Of a DNA stretch of 64,000 bases, positions 53,023-64,000 are shown piece by piece (positions within the stretch are counted from its first letter, which is position 1; every line of letters begins with the position of its first letter). Under the pieces are notes generated by a model, which saw only the letters and a list, made by a program, of their open reading frames with translations, was not told the origin of the DNA and did no database searches. A program made the position numbers and the translations under genes. Location: positions 34,053,332 through 34,117,331 of the forward strand of contig NC_053046.1 of NCBI RefSeq assembly GCF_003473485.1, read 5' to 3'. Origin of the DNA: Medicago truncatula (Eukaryota > Streptophyta > Magnoliopsida > Fabales > Fabaceae).

Positions 53023-53471
53023 GTAAGTTAACTAACGTCGGCGTTAGTTAACTCACGCTAGTTCAATTTCTTTATTGTTTCTTTTTTTCGTTTTCTGCTT
53101 TCATTTTCTAGCATCATGTGTTTGTTAACTATGAAGATTAAGTCATTTGGCCATCAATTAACTCACGTGTTTCTTCTTTCGTTTGACATGTTGCTTTCAA
53201 GACCAAAAAACGAAACACGTGAAGCCCATTAATTCTACAACACCTAACAAAATGCAGAGGTATTGATTTTTCAATTGCTGACAAAAGCTAACAAAAGCAA
53301 TAGTAGATATGATTTTCAATTACTGATATGACTTTTGCAGATATGAACTTGCGTGAGTTAACTCACGCGGGGTGTAACATCTGCGTGAGTTAACTCACGC
53401 GGCGTGACTTAAGTCACACATGTGTAAAAAATGTAATCCTTAATTTTACATTTGCGTTGGTTAACTAATGC
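53021..53471. repeat. Cluster of 18-bp palindromes around GTTAAC
   Basis: GCGTGAGTTAACTCACGC is a perfect palindrome at 53351-53368 and again at 53383-53400. Variants of the same length are at 53021-53038 (ACGTAAGTTAACTAACGT), 53041-53058 (GCGTTAGTTAACTCACGC), 53402-53419 (CTTAAG core) and 53454-53471 (GCGTTGGTTAACTAATGC). A half-copy is at 53155-53169. Six copies in 450 bp is far beyond chance. Confidence 0.8.
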
Positions 53472-53555
53472 AGGGGTATTTGGTCAGTTTGGCTGACTGG
53501 GAGGGAAACTTGCTAGGGGAAGAGCATAAATCTAAAGTGTTGTTCCATTTAGGAT

Positions 53556-54120
53556 TTCTACAAAAATGATTGATTGTGGCGTGTTGCTCCATTTAGGATT
53601 TCTACAAATGATTGATTGTGGCCTTGATGTGCTACCGGTCGAAAATATAACTTTTGACTCCTTAGTATGGGAGGTATATAGTCTAAGAAGTAATTCTTAG
53701 AGAAAACTAGATTTCAATATGGATCATGAGGCTATGCTCACTGAAAAACTGTACATGGATGAACTCTCTCATTGGTTGTGTAGAAGGGGAAAACATAATG
53801 AAGGATGTATGTTGTTATTTGACTGGAGCAATGAGATTTTTCTAACGACTCTCATACCCGCAAACATGAATGTTATAACCCAACTCCGTCTCATGATAAT
53901 TTATGGATCTTTGTACTTTGGGCGGAAGTCTTAAGAGATTTAAGACTTTCCTTTTAAGCCATCCAGGGCTACCTAATTGTCATGTGTATCAGATTTTTTA
54001 CCATAACTGGTTTTGCACTCGCATTGTATGTCATTATCGGCGTTGTCATATGTGTGTTGTCCGTTCCCCCGAGAATCACCCCACCTTTGTATCCATCGAG
54101 AACAATCTTATCCGATGAAC
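53556..54120 (+). pseudogene. F-box gene relic, C-terminal (FBA) part
   Basis: The frame reads LVWEVYSLRSNS, then RKLDFNM, LYMDELSHWL, CMLLFDWSNEIFLTTLIP and later CVVRSPENHPTFVSIENNL. These are landmarks of the F-box-associated domain. A 34-bp tandem duplication ('tccatttaggatttctacaaa' at 53547 and 53591) and stops break it. It continues the relic at 52029. Confidence 0.65.
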
Positions 54121-54852
54121 GATGATGCAACATGATAAACGTGGATCGGATGGCCAAATTCAAAAAAAGGAACAACAAAAAGGAAGGAAAAAAATTGTGG
54201 ACGTGTTTATTTTCCTTCTTATATAATTTTCAATATGCATTTGGGTTCTTAGTCAATCCATTCTTTTTTCTAAAGGATTAGTTATTTAATTGACAACTTT
54301 GAGTTGATCCATGACATACTCTTTTATTTGAAGTGAAAACATAAAAAGGAGTAGTATATTGTTCTTTCCTTGCATGGATCTAGATATTATATTCTTTAAT
54401 TTTTTTTTTCAAGGAAAAACATAAATTATTTTATATTTGTTTCAAAATGATTATTACCGTCGCTTGGGTGCTTACAAAAAGCCTACACAAAAACTCAAGT
54501 GATATCGCTAAAATAATCTGAATTGTTTGATCTCGATCCAACAACCATACAGATGTGCCGATTGCTTGGATACATCAAATTTTACTGCAGTTGATTCAGA
54601 TTTTGTTGTTGGGTGTGTAACTTCAGAACCTATATTTCATATTTGCTAGGTACATTTGAAGGTGATCTTCTCCCTTCGATGATCGAAGATTCTTCATTTG
54701 CTACACTACATATATTTTGCTGAAAGGATATGAAAGGCGTGAAAGTGGTCAAGGTTGAAAATAAATGATGTGAGGTACTTGGTGAATAGAATATGGACCT
54801 AGAAAAAGGTGAAAATAGAGAATGCATCATCAAATGTGTGTACAATCGTCCC
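54121..54852. other. Intergenic
   Basis: No gene supported. The 83-codon minus frame 54630-54881 has no motif. A direct repeat 'aaatgatgtgaggtacttggtgaata' (54764) / 'aaatgatgtagggtacttggtgaata' (54990) brackets the SINE at 54853, suggesting a local duplication. Confidence 0.4.
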
Positions 54853-54933
54853 CGTAGGTTTATCTCAATTCGTAAGGACAATGCATAATATATGCAAGGT
54901 CCGAAGTTCGAACTCCGGGCACAAAAAATAAAA
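54853..54933 (+). mobile_element. tRNA-derived SINE
   Basis: 'taggtttatctcaattcgta' (A-box-like), 'gcataatatatgcaaggtcc' and the B-box-like 'gttcgaactccggg', then an A-rich end. Same family as 9003-9092. Confidence 0.6.
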
Positions 54934-55298
54934 TGTGTACAATCTACATAGTATTGATGATTGTGGGTTACACCTTTCGATCAATTGGGAAATAAATGAT
55001 GTAGGGTACTTGGTGAATAGATGATGCATCTTCATGTGTATACAACTACATGATAATTTAAAAAACCTTTCAACCAATATTTTTATAGGGGAAAAACAGT
55101 TCCCTTGATTGGGAATTTAGAAAATATATCACCAGTTAATATATATTACACTTTGTAGTGTAAAATAGAAAACGAATTAGGAAATCAATCAATATAATAT
55201 GAAACCATTCTGTACATCTATTATATACAAAAGAATTGCATTATGTTTTTTCAGTGAAAAAAAAAAAAAAGAGAAGGCTAAAATAGTAGAAGTTATCC
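54934..55298. other. Intergenic, 3' side of ATG5
   Basis: Mostly the region downstream of the ATG5 stop codon (gene on minus strand), including its likely 3' UTR. An A-run at 55256-55270 is present. Nothing else recognised. Confidence 0.4.
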
Positions 55299-58200
55299 CT
55301 ACTGCACAGGATTGGCTTCTGAAACTTTCAAGCAAACACACATGTGAAGGAAATATTCAGGATTCATTAAGTTGTGAACCACCCAAGAAAAAGGTATTTC
55401 CAAAGGCAGGTCAGAGATCCCTTGAATGCGTACGCACTTGATTTCTGCAATCTCAAGCGGGTGGGAAGATGACGCTGGATCAGATGAATTTTCTCCCTCT
55501 TCTGTGCTTTGATTTATGTTTGCATCTTCTTCATTAACAAAGGAACTTTCTGGAAAGTACTCGGGCAGAAGTCTTTTCACTGCATCGTTTAAGCTAAAGT
55601 ACTTATCTACATGCAACAGATATAACAAACAGTTATTAAACGAGGTAACTATGACAAGAGTTGAAGAAGAGTGGCAACTCAACTAATCTGTATTTACCAC
55701 TACGAGCATGCGAAGTATAAGTTTATTTAAACCTTCGCCGTAAAACAAAAAACAAAACAAAGTAAAAAATAAATAGTTTATCAATAATATGCAACTCATG
55801 TAGTAGAAATGTTAACTATAGCTGAAACGGACGCTTTGGTGCTAATTAGATTATCAGAATCGCAAATGATGACATGCAACATTGAGAATGTGGATTATCA
55901 ACATATGCATCTTCAGATAAAAGAACTAACATAAGACAAACATGAAAAGCTCTATGGAGGATTATCCTGAAACATGACTTACCATCTTCTTTGTAAATCT
56001 CAACGGGTCGATTGATATACGAGACTTTGTCCCAGTTATCAATGTTTGGAGCATCTTCAAAATCATCAAAATCGTTGTTGACAGTCCACAAATATAAACG
56101 AACAGGAATCCTACCTAACAAGATAGAAGATGTTAACAAAAAATAAGTTCAATATGGATGGAGAAAAGGTCCTATATGAAACCAATGTCAAAAGTACACC
56201 CAAAATGGAGTTCTATGGAGGAAAAAAAAAAAAAAACTTGATAGAATAAGTAATGCATTTGATACCACCACGTTCTACGAAATGCCATAAAATAATCCAA
56301 CCTTAAAATACCAACCTATAGTTTTAGACAATATTGGAAGTATATTGCACAAAAAGGTTTGTACAGTTGGGAGAGAACCAACCTAGGAAAACTTATTGAC
56401 AGTATATATCCTTTGCGTTTTCTTTTCTCATGTTTCTTTTTCGGTTTAACTTTACTCATCCAATTGATCATAGAAATGAAAGTTTTAGATTTCAGAGCCA
56501 GAAAGTTGGGGAAAACATGAAACAGTCCATAAAAGAAAATGAAAGAGGAAAAAACAGCAATCCAAATTGACTAAAAACTCAAGTTCATATTGCTCACTTG
56601 TCTTCACTTGTCCAGCAGCTTCAGCATCCCCGGTACTTTGTTCAGATTTATTTGAGACTGAATCAATATTTTCTGTATGTTCATCTTCTATAGTTTCTTT
56701 TTTTGGGACGAAATCTTCAATAGTTTCAAGCTTAAGCTTAGATGACACCCGTCTATAAGATTCCAGATTACCTGTCATGCAAATAGTGTTGACAGAAGTA
56801 CATGAGAAGAGAGCAATAAACTTATTCTCCATAAATTATTGCAAATCCTGTGTCTAACTCAAATCATACAACTTGTATTTACAATAAAGCATTGAATTCC
56901 TAATTGATTAGCAGTTAGCACTAATCCAGAAAGTTGTATACTCTAGGAATGTCAACAAGTGATCTAGGGCGTTGTACAATTTAGGAATATTGACAGATTT
57001 ACTTAATTCCAACACTCCTCAAGCTGGAGCACACATGTCATATGCACCAAGCTTGATACAAATAGATTAAGCCCGAGGCCCTCTACTAATAAATATGTCG
57101 GCCAATTGATCACTTGAACCAACAAAATCAGTTACAATTTATCCTTAACGAACCTTATCTCTTACAAAGTGACTACCAATGGCAGATATAGCCTGTGTGT
57201 TTTCCACATTTCTTTTGTTGAATTATACTTTACTGAACTTATATTTTTTGTAACTTATTAAATAGTGTCTATTTATATGTGGTTGATTATATATATTGTG
57301 CAACTTGTTCTTGGAAGTGTATGTTAACCGTGTGACTTTTAATAACTTTTGTCGCATACATACACATAAAATAAAAGCAAAACCAATTTGTACATAATAC
57401 TATATTTGTTTAGGTGAAACTTAGTTTCTATTATGGGACCTATATGTCTAGAATAGAAAGCTAAATTTCAACATGATTAATGTTCACAATTTGTTTGTGC
57501 GCTGAGAAAGTTTTAAATAATCTAGATAAATATCTATAGCTTGGCCTGTTCCTAAATCAAAGCAAATTGAACTTCACCATGGTGATCCACAAGCAAACCA
57601 ATATCAAGCTTAATAAGTTACAGCTTTGGTTCAATTCTAACCTAACCCAAATTATAATCATCGTCGTATTCTGATTCCTGAATATTGAGAAGTTTGGGTT
57701 GCTCTGCCTGGAATGCCATGCCAAAACAAAAAGGGAATAAATAATATACATACAGCCAGTTTTTTAAATTGCCAACACGAGAGAACTCCAACTCTTACTC
57801 CTCATAATCTGCCATATCCTGGAAATAGTCTCCCTTCCTTTTTATTTTGTTGTTTTCCCTCCCTTCCCTCTAACCAATTCAGCTAGAGATCCCGTGAATT
57901 AACAGTCGCTAACAGAAACTGACTACAGCCCAACTCTATGTTCAACCCAATTTCGTGTAACACTATTCTACCCACATCCTACGCACCTAAATGGGGTTTT
58001 CTTACGTGTAGAATATGAACACAACAAAATGTGAAGTATATAGTCATTGATATAAAGCAGTTGTAATCATACCATTTAAAACAGAGCCCCAGAGCTCCAC
58101 CTGATCAGTTTGAGACATGTTCATGACATTCTTGCAATTTCCATTTATTACATATGCAGCCTACCATAAAAAATTAAAATCCAGTTAAGCTCAGTAAAAA

Positions 58201-61200
58201 TAAGAACATTAAACATCTCACATATATTGCCATCATAATGACATTACAAATTTTGTCGATAGTTAATGGGACATTACAAATTTTTGAGTTAATTCTAAAA
58301 AAATTAAAGGGAAAAACAGTTCTACGTAAATTTTAGCTAAACCACCATTACCTCAACTCAATAAGCCTAATTAACCAAGTTTTACTAATGATATCCCTCT
58401 AGAACCATAACCCTATCCATTGACATCATAATTTCCTTACTATCCTTATACTATACAAATAACCATTGTAAAAGACTAAAATGAAATGTTTTAAGATTCA
58501 TTAACGCCAACGCAGATAGCAAATGCTATTTTATCATGCATAAGCATGAGGTATTGTGTTATTAATCAAACAAGTAGATCATAAACACACATAAGAGAAC
58601 ACACAGCTGACCTCTTTCAGTGAGTTGATAAAGCTCCACTTCACACTGTCTTCACCGTCACATGGAAGCAATAAATTACTTGGGTATCCTCTAAAGTGTA
58701 CCTACACAGAGTACGCAGATTTAATATAGCTGTGCATTGGAAAGATAACTTGATAATGCCATTAAACATTTGTAGTGAATCAATCTTGATTTTCACATTA
58801 GTGACCTTCGGAATTTCAGCTAAAAAATTTAATTATCAATCTTTTTATTCAATGATCCCCCTTCCCAAAGCAGATTTCAATCATTTGTTTCATAATTGTT
58901 ACAAGGAACAGTACAAACAAGATAAAACCTTAATTCAAAATTTTCTTCCACCCAAATTTCATTGAAGACTTCATTTTACTCAAAAGTTCTTACTGTTAAA
59001 TTCCACGGCCTTTCTGGTTCCATACACAAAAGATCAAAAAGAACTCCAGTTGGTATATACCTGTACAAAACATGGCCAAAAAAAATCACAATATTAAAAT
59101 TTTATTTTCTATGAAGCATATACTATGCTTGCTAATGCTCACATGTTTCTTGCTGAGAAAATAAATAGCTAGTTAGTGCAGTGTAACAGTTGAAAAACAT
59201 TGACAAGGTGGCATATCATCCATAAAATGCTTCGAAAACAAGTGAAGGGGGAGATTAAAGGGTAAAAAAATTGATACTGGCATCCATGAAAGTTCATTCT
59301 AATACATCTGATCGTAGGACAATGCCCAATATCTGCCCCAATTAAACATACAATACAATAACAGAGTAAACCAACATTTCAGTCCTCGGGTTAAGCAATT
59401 TAGTCCCTCAAATTTACGAAATAGCAAATTAGGCTCTGAAATAAAAGAACGTCAATCAATTTAGTTCCTCAATCAAAATATCTCTTAGTCAACAACCATC
59501 AAATTCAATGGAAAACCTACATATTAAGTCAAATAATCTCTTGCCACATCAAGATAAGCGTGAAACCTTAAAAACCGTGACGCTAAATTTGGAAAAATAA
59601 CATAATTAACTGACGTTGTTCAATTTAAGGGACTAAATTTCTATTTTGCAAATTTGAGGGACTAAAATTTACCGACCCTTATAATTCCAATGCTAAAATG
59701 ATGATATACTAAGCTTACTGCTGCTGACATGTATCTTGTTTATAAAAAATAATAGTTAGTTAAATGTAACAATTGAAGAAAACCAAGGACAAGGTAGCAT
59801 AACAACAATTAACTGTTTTAAAAACCAGTAAAGGGAGATATATTAAAGGGTACATAAATTGATACTAGCATCAATAAAAATTTCATTCAAATATATCTGA
59901 TCGACTGATCCTAGCCAGGACAATGCCCTATCTCTACACCAATAAAACATAATACAATAAAACAAAGGCGGCCCTCGAAATTGTAAGGGTTGGGAACTTA
60001 AGTTCTCAAAGTTAAGAAATATCATATTAGTCTCTTAAATTAAAGAATATCAATCAGTGTTGTTAAATGGCGGCCATGGTGCAGCCATGGCAGAATAGCG
60101 TGGAGGATTTTTTGACAACTGTCGTAGCCAATTTGTAAAGTGATGCGCACCGTGGCAGCGCCATAGGCTGCAATGGCATGTTTGGCGTTTCGCTATGTTC
60201 CACCATCGACAACATTGATATCAATCAATTTGTAGCATGGTTTCTTCCACGTCGGTGTGGAGCTGAACACACGGCTAGTAAACTCTACAAGGCATAGCTT
60301 TTGCCCACCGTGGTTTTACAGTTTACCAAACACAATAGTCCCTCGAGCAAAATACTGCTTTAGCAGAAAACATCCATCAAAATCAATGAAAAACCTACAT
60401 ATCCACTTGAATAATCTCTTGTTGCATCAAGATAACAATGAAACCTTTAAAATTGTGATGCTAAATTTGGAAAATTAACATAATTGACTAACATTGTTCA
60501 ATTTAAGAGACTAAATTGCTACTTCATAAATTTGACATCCTAAATTAAACAACCCTTATAATTCCAACTACTAAAATAGTGATATACTCATAAAACATTT
60601 AATAAAAAAACTACAAAATACCACTTGAGAGGCAATCCTTTGTACTCAAACCAAATGGTATCTACTCCAGGAGGAAGTGTGGTACAGAAATGAGGCTTCA
60701 ATAGAGAAATCAACAAAGGCAAGTACCCCATCCTAGGAGCCAAAACCTAAAAAACCACAAACAAAATGTTAAAAACAACAATCAACTTAAAAAAAGAAAA
60801 GTAATACTTCAAAAAACTACAATAACTTCCTGTTAAAGCAACACCATATTCAACAAATACGCACCAATAAAAAATAACATATCACATACAGTGTGCGTTT
60901 GATTTGCTAAAAAAACAAGGGACTTGACTAGACAATTTTTTGTAACTTGTTTAATTTCGAAACTGATCATGGGACCGGACAAAACAGGTAGCAAAGGACG
61001 GAATAAAAACAGGAATTCTTGTCCCTCACTTAACCATGAGACAATTTTTGATCCAAGAGTATAGACTATCAAAAATTCCAAAATACTTTTTTTTTCAAAC
61101 ATAAAAATATTAATATCTCTATCTATTTATTACAATTCTGTCTTGTCATATACTGTTATGTTCTGTGCAAAGCATACATTTTTACGAATCAAACACACAA

Positions 61201-61484
61201 TGTAAGCAAGAAAATCAATAATGGAAAAATATTAAAAAAAAAATGCAGCAAAATTAAAAAGGTGAAAACTTTGAGGTTTAAATGAAAACCCCATGATGTA
61301 AAAATTAGAACTTGAAATGGTAAATGAGAAAAAATTGGGAAAAAAATAAAAGAAAGAGGAAAAGGGTGTGTTGTGTGCATACGAGAGCGGGTGGAGGAGG
61401 AGGAAGAGTGGTGACTTCAGATTCATGAAGATGAATTTGAAGAGGAATTGAACCCATCCATACGTATTCTTGTCCTTCATTCAT
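55299..61484 (-). CDS. ATG5: Autophagy protein ATG5, 361 residues
   Basis: ATG5 is covalently joined to ATG12 and, with ATG16, acts as the E3-like factor for ATG8 lipidation on the growing autophagosome. Exons on the minus strand: 61484-61383, 60746-60622, 59060-58994, 58701-58612, 58160-58073, 56771-56598, 56114-55983, 55606-55299; 1086 nt, in frame throughout. Landmarks: YVWMGSIPLQIHLHESEV (UblA start), LAPRMGYLPLL, YKGLPLKW|YIPTGVLFDLL, ERPWNLT|VHFRGYP, INGNCKNVMNMSQ with the acceptor lysine for ATG12 at about residue 138, RIPVRLYLW (UblB) and IPFSWVVHNLMNPEYFLH at the end. The start MNEGQEYVW is preferred; an in-frame ATG at 61544 would add 20 Glu/Arg-rich residues encoded by the GA repeat. 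Length is close to Arabidopsis ATG5 (known). A GGGxx-like acidic linker rich in Glu and Ser separates UblA/helical part from UblB. Complete and probably functional. Confidence 0.93.
56880..57215 (-). mobile_element. Copia RNase H and LTR-start fragment in ATG5 intron 5
   Basis: On the minus strand 57215-57020 reads HFVRDKVR, DFVGSSDQLADIF and KLGAYDMCAPA, the end of copia RNase H, with stops between. TGTTGGAATTAAG follows, an LTR beginning, running to about 56880. It is 3'-terminal and 5'-truncated, and lies inside the intron between exons 5 and 6. Confidence 0.65.
57216..58072. other. Rest of ATG5 intron 5
   Basis: No other feature recognised. Pyrimidine-rich stretches near 57830-57870 lack any coding support. 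Confidence 0.45.
59110..60590. repeat. Tandem duplication in ATG5 intron 2
   Basis: Unit 1 (about 59110-59712) and unit 2 (about 59713-60590) share the same order of landmarks: 'gctagttagtgcagtgtaacag' / 'agttagttaaatgtaacaa', 'ttgatactggcatc' / 'ttgatactagcatc', 'ggacaatgccc', 'aacctacatat', 'gctaaatttggaaaa' and 'cccttataattccaa'. Unit 2 carries an inserted MITE at 60057. Noncoding; it only lengthens the intron. Confidence 0.7.
60057..60217. mobile_element. MULE-type MITE in ATG5 intron 2
   Basis: Left end GTGTTGTTAAATGGCGG and right end 'ccaccatcgacaacattg' are imperfect inverted repeats. The duplication ATATCAATCA is perfect (60047-60056 and 60218-60227). Unit 1 of the duplication has a single copy ('cgtcaatcaattt'), so this is an empty site. 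161 bp. Confidence 0.75.
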
Positions 61485-61490
61485 CTCTTC

Positions 61491-61493
<3 letters not shown>

Positions 61494-61522
<29 letters not shown>

Positions 61523-61523
61523 C
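61494..61523. repeat. (CT)n/(GA)n microsatellite in ATG5 leader
   Basis: About 15 CT repeats just upstream of the ATG5 start on the minus strand, where it reads as GA. In the extra upstream frame it encodes alternating Glu/Arg. Confidence 0.9.
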
Positions 61524-62090
61524 GCAGTTCTTGATCAACTTCAACTCTACTGCAACCCTTCTTCTTCTGCTTTTTTTTTTCTGGTGTTTTTTATTATTTA
61601 TTTTCGTTATTACTCATTTACTCTCCTAAAAAATTAAAATTACTTTTTCTCTTTTTATTCATGTTTTTCCTCATATAGCTTTGTTCTTAAGAACTTGGAA
61701 TTTTGTAGGAATAAATTTGAAGTAATTAGCCCCCATGCTAAATAGGCACCCCCATCCCCATTGTAACATCAATTAATATGGTGTTTATAAAGATGGGCGC
61801 TTGTATAGGCACCTCTCTCTCCTATTTTACTCGTGGATCCTTCATGTACAATTAATTTTATTTTTGTATTATTTTATTTAATTTTAAAAAATAAATTATA
61901 TAATAGTTGCAAGAGTAATATTTTAATCGATCAACATTGGATTTTCAACAAAAACAATTTTACAACAACAAATAATTTATCCACCTGAATGAAAAAATAT
62001 ATATATATGATGATTGTATTTAAACAAAACAACAAATAATTTATCATCATTTATTTTAAACTACTTCAATATTTTAAAATTATATAACTA

Positions 62091-62134
<44 letters not shown>

Positions 62135-62456
62135 AAAATTTAATGATATAGAGTTATTGCTGGGACCCAATTAATAATTGTTTTGAAGTGTTGGATTAGA
62201 GAGATTAGATATTTATATTAAGTATTAATTACAAAACAAATGATGTGTACTGCCGAAACCCATTTAAGCACTCAAATGGGGTGCTGCATTGTGGATGGTC
62301 TAAGGCAAACTCGTGCACATTTATTGATGATAAATAGAAAATTTTTGATTGAAACTCACCTCAAAATATCAAATATTTCATACAGAAGACATTGTTGTTT
62401 ACATTTTTAAGTCTGTAGATGAAATGACAAACATTATCTAAAACACACATAATTCT
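61524..62456. other. ATG5 promoter side, intergenic
   Basis: No gene. A 'tagcccccatgctaaataggcacccccatcc' segment at 61730-61770 and 'cccatttaagcactcaaatggggtgctgcattg' at 62260-62295 look like parts of a hairpin-forming MITE, but ends could not be fixed. A (TA)n of about 32 bases is at 62096-62127. Confidence 0.4.
62096..62127. repeat. (TA)n microsatellite
   Basis: Uninterrupted TA repeats of about 32 bases. Confidence 0.9.
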
Positions 62457-62506
62457 CATGAGCTTAGCTCAGTTGGCCATTAGGCTACTTGACAAAAAAA
62501 AAAATA
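62457..62506 (+). mobile_element. Truncated SINE
   Basis: 'catgagcttagctcagttgg' is the A-box half of the SINE family, followed after 20 bases by an A-run. The B-box half is missing. Confidence 0.5.
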
Positions 62507-63379
62507 TTTAAATATTGTTTTGTTTTAAACTTTTTTTATTTTGATAAATAATGATTGATTTTGTGATAATCTTTTTAAAGTATAAGTCTTTTCGGTCATT
62601 TCACGTAAATTAAAAAATTTAATTAATTTCATATGATAAAGATAAATAATAAGTTGTTTTACAAATTTATTTTTCATAATAATATGAGAAAGATAAATTA
62701 AATAAGCGAAAGAAGGGAGAATAATAAATAGCTAGTATGATAGAATTTTTTTTTAACATAATGCTTAATTGTTATTGCAAATCCACTTATAATTTGAGAT
62801 GATTTTTTTTCCAAAACAACTTACTTCAATATCATATATTCAAATATTATTTTTTCAAATTTATTAAATAAATAATATATGTGATTTAAAATATAATCAA
62901 TTATTGAATGAATTAAACACAATGATTATTTACTTATACACGCGACCGGATGAAGTAAATCAGACAGAGTGTGTATTATAATTAACTGGCATGAAAATTA
63001 TTTTGAGTGAAAGTCCATTCTACCGACTCAACTTTTATCAATTTTTTTCCAATGACAAAAAGTTACAAGAACATAAAGTGAACCTCATCTATTAAAATTG
63101 GAAATCGAAATGTCTACACCCAAAATATATACACTTTGCGAGAGAGAAAAAATAAAAAATTATGTAATAGATATGATAGATGGATAATATGAAAAGAATA
63201 TAGAGATAAAAAAAATAAGATGTTGAATGAGTATTGAGAATCTACCCTCAAATATATGAGTTCATTCCCTCTAAAAAATATATTTAAGAGTTGATTATGT
63301 TAAATTCCTGTTTCATAACTCCATCATATATTCTCTCTTATGACAACAAGGGGCCTAGTCCCAAAAATGGAAAAACAGA
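62507..63379. other. Intergenic
   Basis: AT-rich sequence with no recognised gene or repeat. Confidence 0.45.
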
Positions 63380-64000
63380 AAAACTAAAAACCTCTAGGGA
63401 AGGTGAAAGAACATCTACGATCTATCAGCTAACAAAGTTTGAAGATGCAAACTCATGAACAAATTCAAAATCCTACTAAAAGTAAGTATAGTCAAGCTAA
63501 ACTTAGCAAAAACATTTGTTATTTGATTAGCTTCACGAAAAATATTAGTCACGGAAGAATGCTCTAACTTATAAAGAACTCAACGAATTTTGGAATATAT
63601 GAATAATATATTTGATGGAATTACGACAAACACGATTCTCATTTTTAAGGAGATAGTTTCGTGCAACCTTCCAAACCAAACATTTCATCCTTTTTGGACC
63701 CGATCACTTCCAAATCAAATGATATAGATGACTATTTGAATTATCATACAAAACTCTACTGGAAGCATAAGATGTCAAAAAATGAGCCATCTCATGAACC
63801 CTACCAAACCATTGTATCAAAAATAGACATATCACAAGGTATGATCCGAAGGGGTAACAATCACAAAGACAAATGATATCAACTTATGCAAGTTCTATAT
63901 GTTGTTACCATCAACATACTCCCTCACTAGTTTATTCATCTCTCCTACATGAACACTAGCAACAACTTGATCTTTGATGCAACCAAGGCCCGTAACCTAA
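63380..64000 (-). pseudogene. LINE fragment: zinc-binding RT domain and RNase H
   Basis: Minus strand, 63760-63600 shows LYHLIWKWSGPKRMKCLVWK followed by RNYLLKN, the zf-RVT region of plant L1-type LINEs. Farther on, 63580-63400 shows SSVTNIFREANQITNVFAKF and LLADRR, the C-terminal part of its RNase H domain. Stops and missing segments occur, so it is dead. It probably continues beyond the right edge of the window. Confidence 0.7.

Larger units (their letters stand above)
52484..53555. other. Insert splitting the F-box relic
   Basis: This 1.07-kb block begins 'gagcacctctaatgatga' and ends before 'gttgttccatttagg'. It holds a 100-codon minus-strand frame (53022-52720) of unknown family and the palindrome cluster at 53021-53471. 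No terminal repeats were identified. It has neither F-box nor reverse transcriptase motifs. Confidence 0.45.

Noticed and set aside
53719..53934. Intact small F-box-associated gene
   Set aside because: The open stretch is a fragment of the FBA domain; the preceding and following codons contain stops and the F-box half is 1.5 kb away.
1..64000. CRISPR arrays, bacterial operons, organellar DNA
   Set aside because: The window is nuclear plant DNA by its introns and transposons. No regularly spaced direct repeats with unique spacers were seen, and no chloroplast or mitochondrial genes.

Overview
The window is nuclear DNA of a flowering plant. Genes have many short introns with GT-AG borders and AT-rich introns, and intergenic DNA is packed with MITEs, tRNA-derived SINEs, LINE pieces and Ty1/copia remnants. 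The transposon families (a SIRE/Maximus-like LTR, 'GGTCCCTGCA' MITEs) and the F-box family style suggest a papilionoid legume, possibly Medicago or a close relative. The species call is inference.

Layout. 1-17.2 kb: a tandem array of four decaying units built around a SINA-type E3 ubiquitin ligase gene whose last exon encodes a ubiquitin-like domain. Units A (UBL exon 613-885) and B (4187-4424) keep only the ubiquitin exon. Unit C (9747-12034) has RING, SIAH zinc finger, TRAF-like and UBL exons that join in frame. Unit D (14127-17034) has the same exons but a damaged RING spacing and a frameshifted UBL. Transposons have landed between and inside the units. 17.2-21.9 kb: intergenic, with a receptor-kinase relic and an orphan promoter-like block. 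21953-27160 (+): a complete sucrose synthase gene of the SUS5/6/7 type, about 843 residues. 28.2-29.9 kb: repeats. 30871-33441 (-): an intronless CC-NBS-LRR resistance gene. 35261-39752 (-): a six-exon NAC gene with hydrophobic C-terminal segments. 44.1-49.3 kb: a copia nest in which a young GAG-only element with practically identical LTRs sits inside an older, broken copia. 49703-51107 (-): a tau-class glutathione S-transferase. 52.0-54.1 kb: a broken F-box gene split by an insert carrying 18-bp palindromes. 55299-61484 (-): a complete eight-exon ATG5 gene. 63.4-64 kb: a LINE fragment.

The functional genes belong to unrelated pathways: sugar metabolism, immunity, transcription, detoxification and autophagy. 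They are ordinary chromosomal neighbours, not a pathway cluster. The most unusual locus is the SINA-ubiquitin array. The fusion appears to reuse the position of a polyubiquitin 5'-UTR intron (AG directly followed by ATG), which would let a ubiquitin coding exon be spliced onto an E3 ligase. All exon models were read by eye from ORFs, splice consensus and family knowledge; no alignment or expression data were available.
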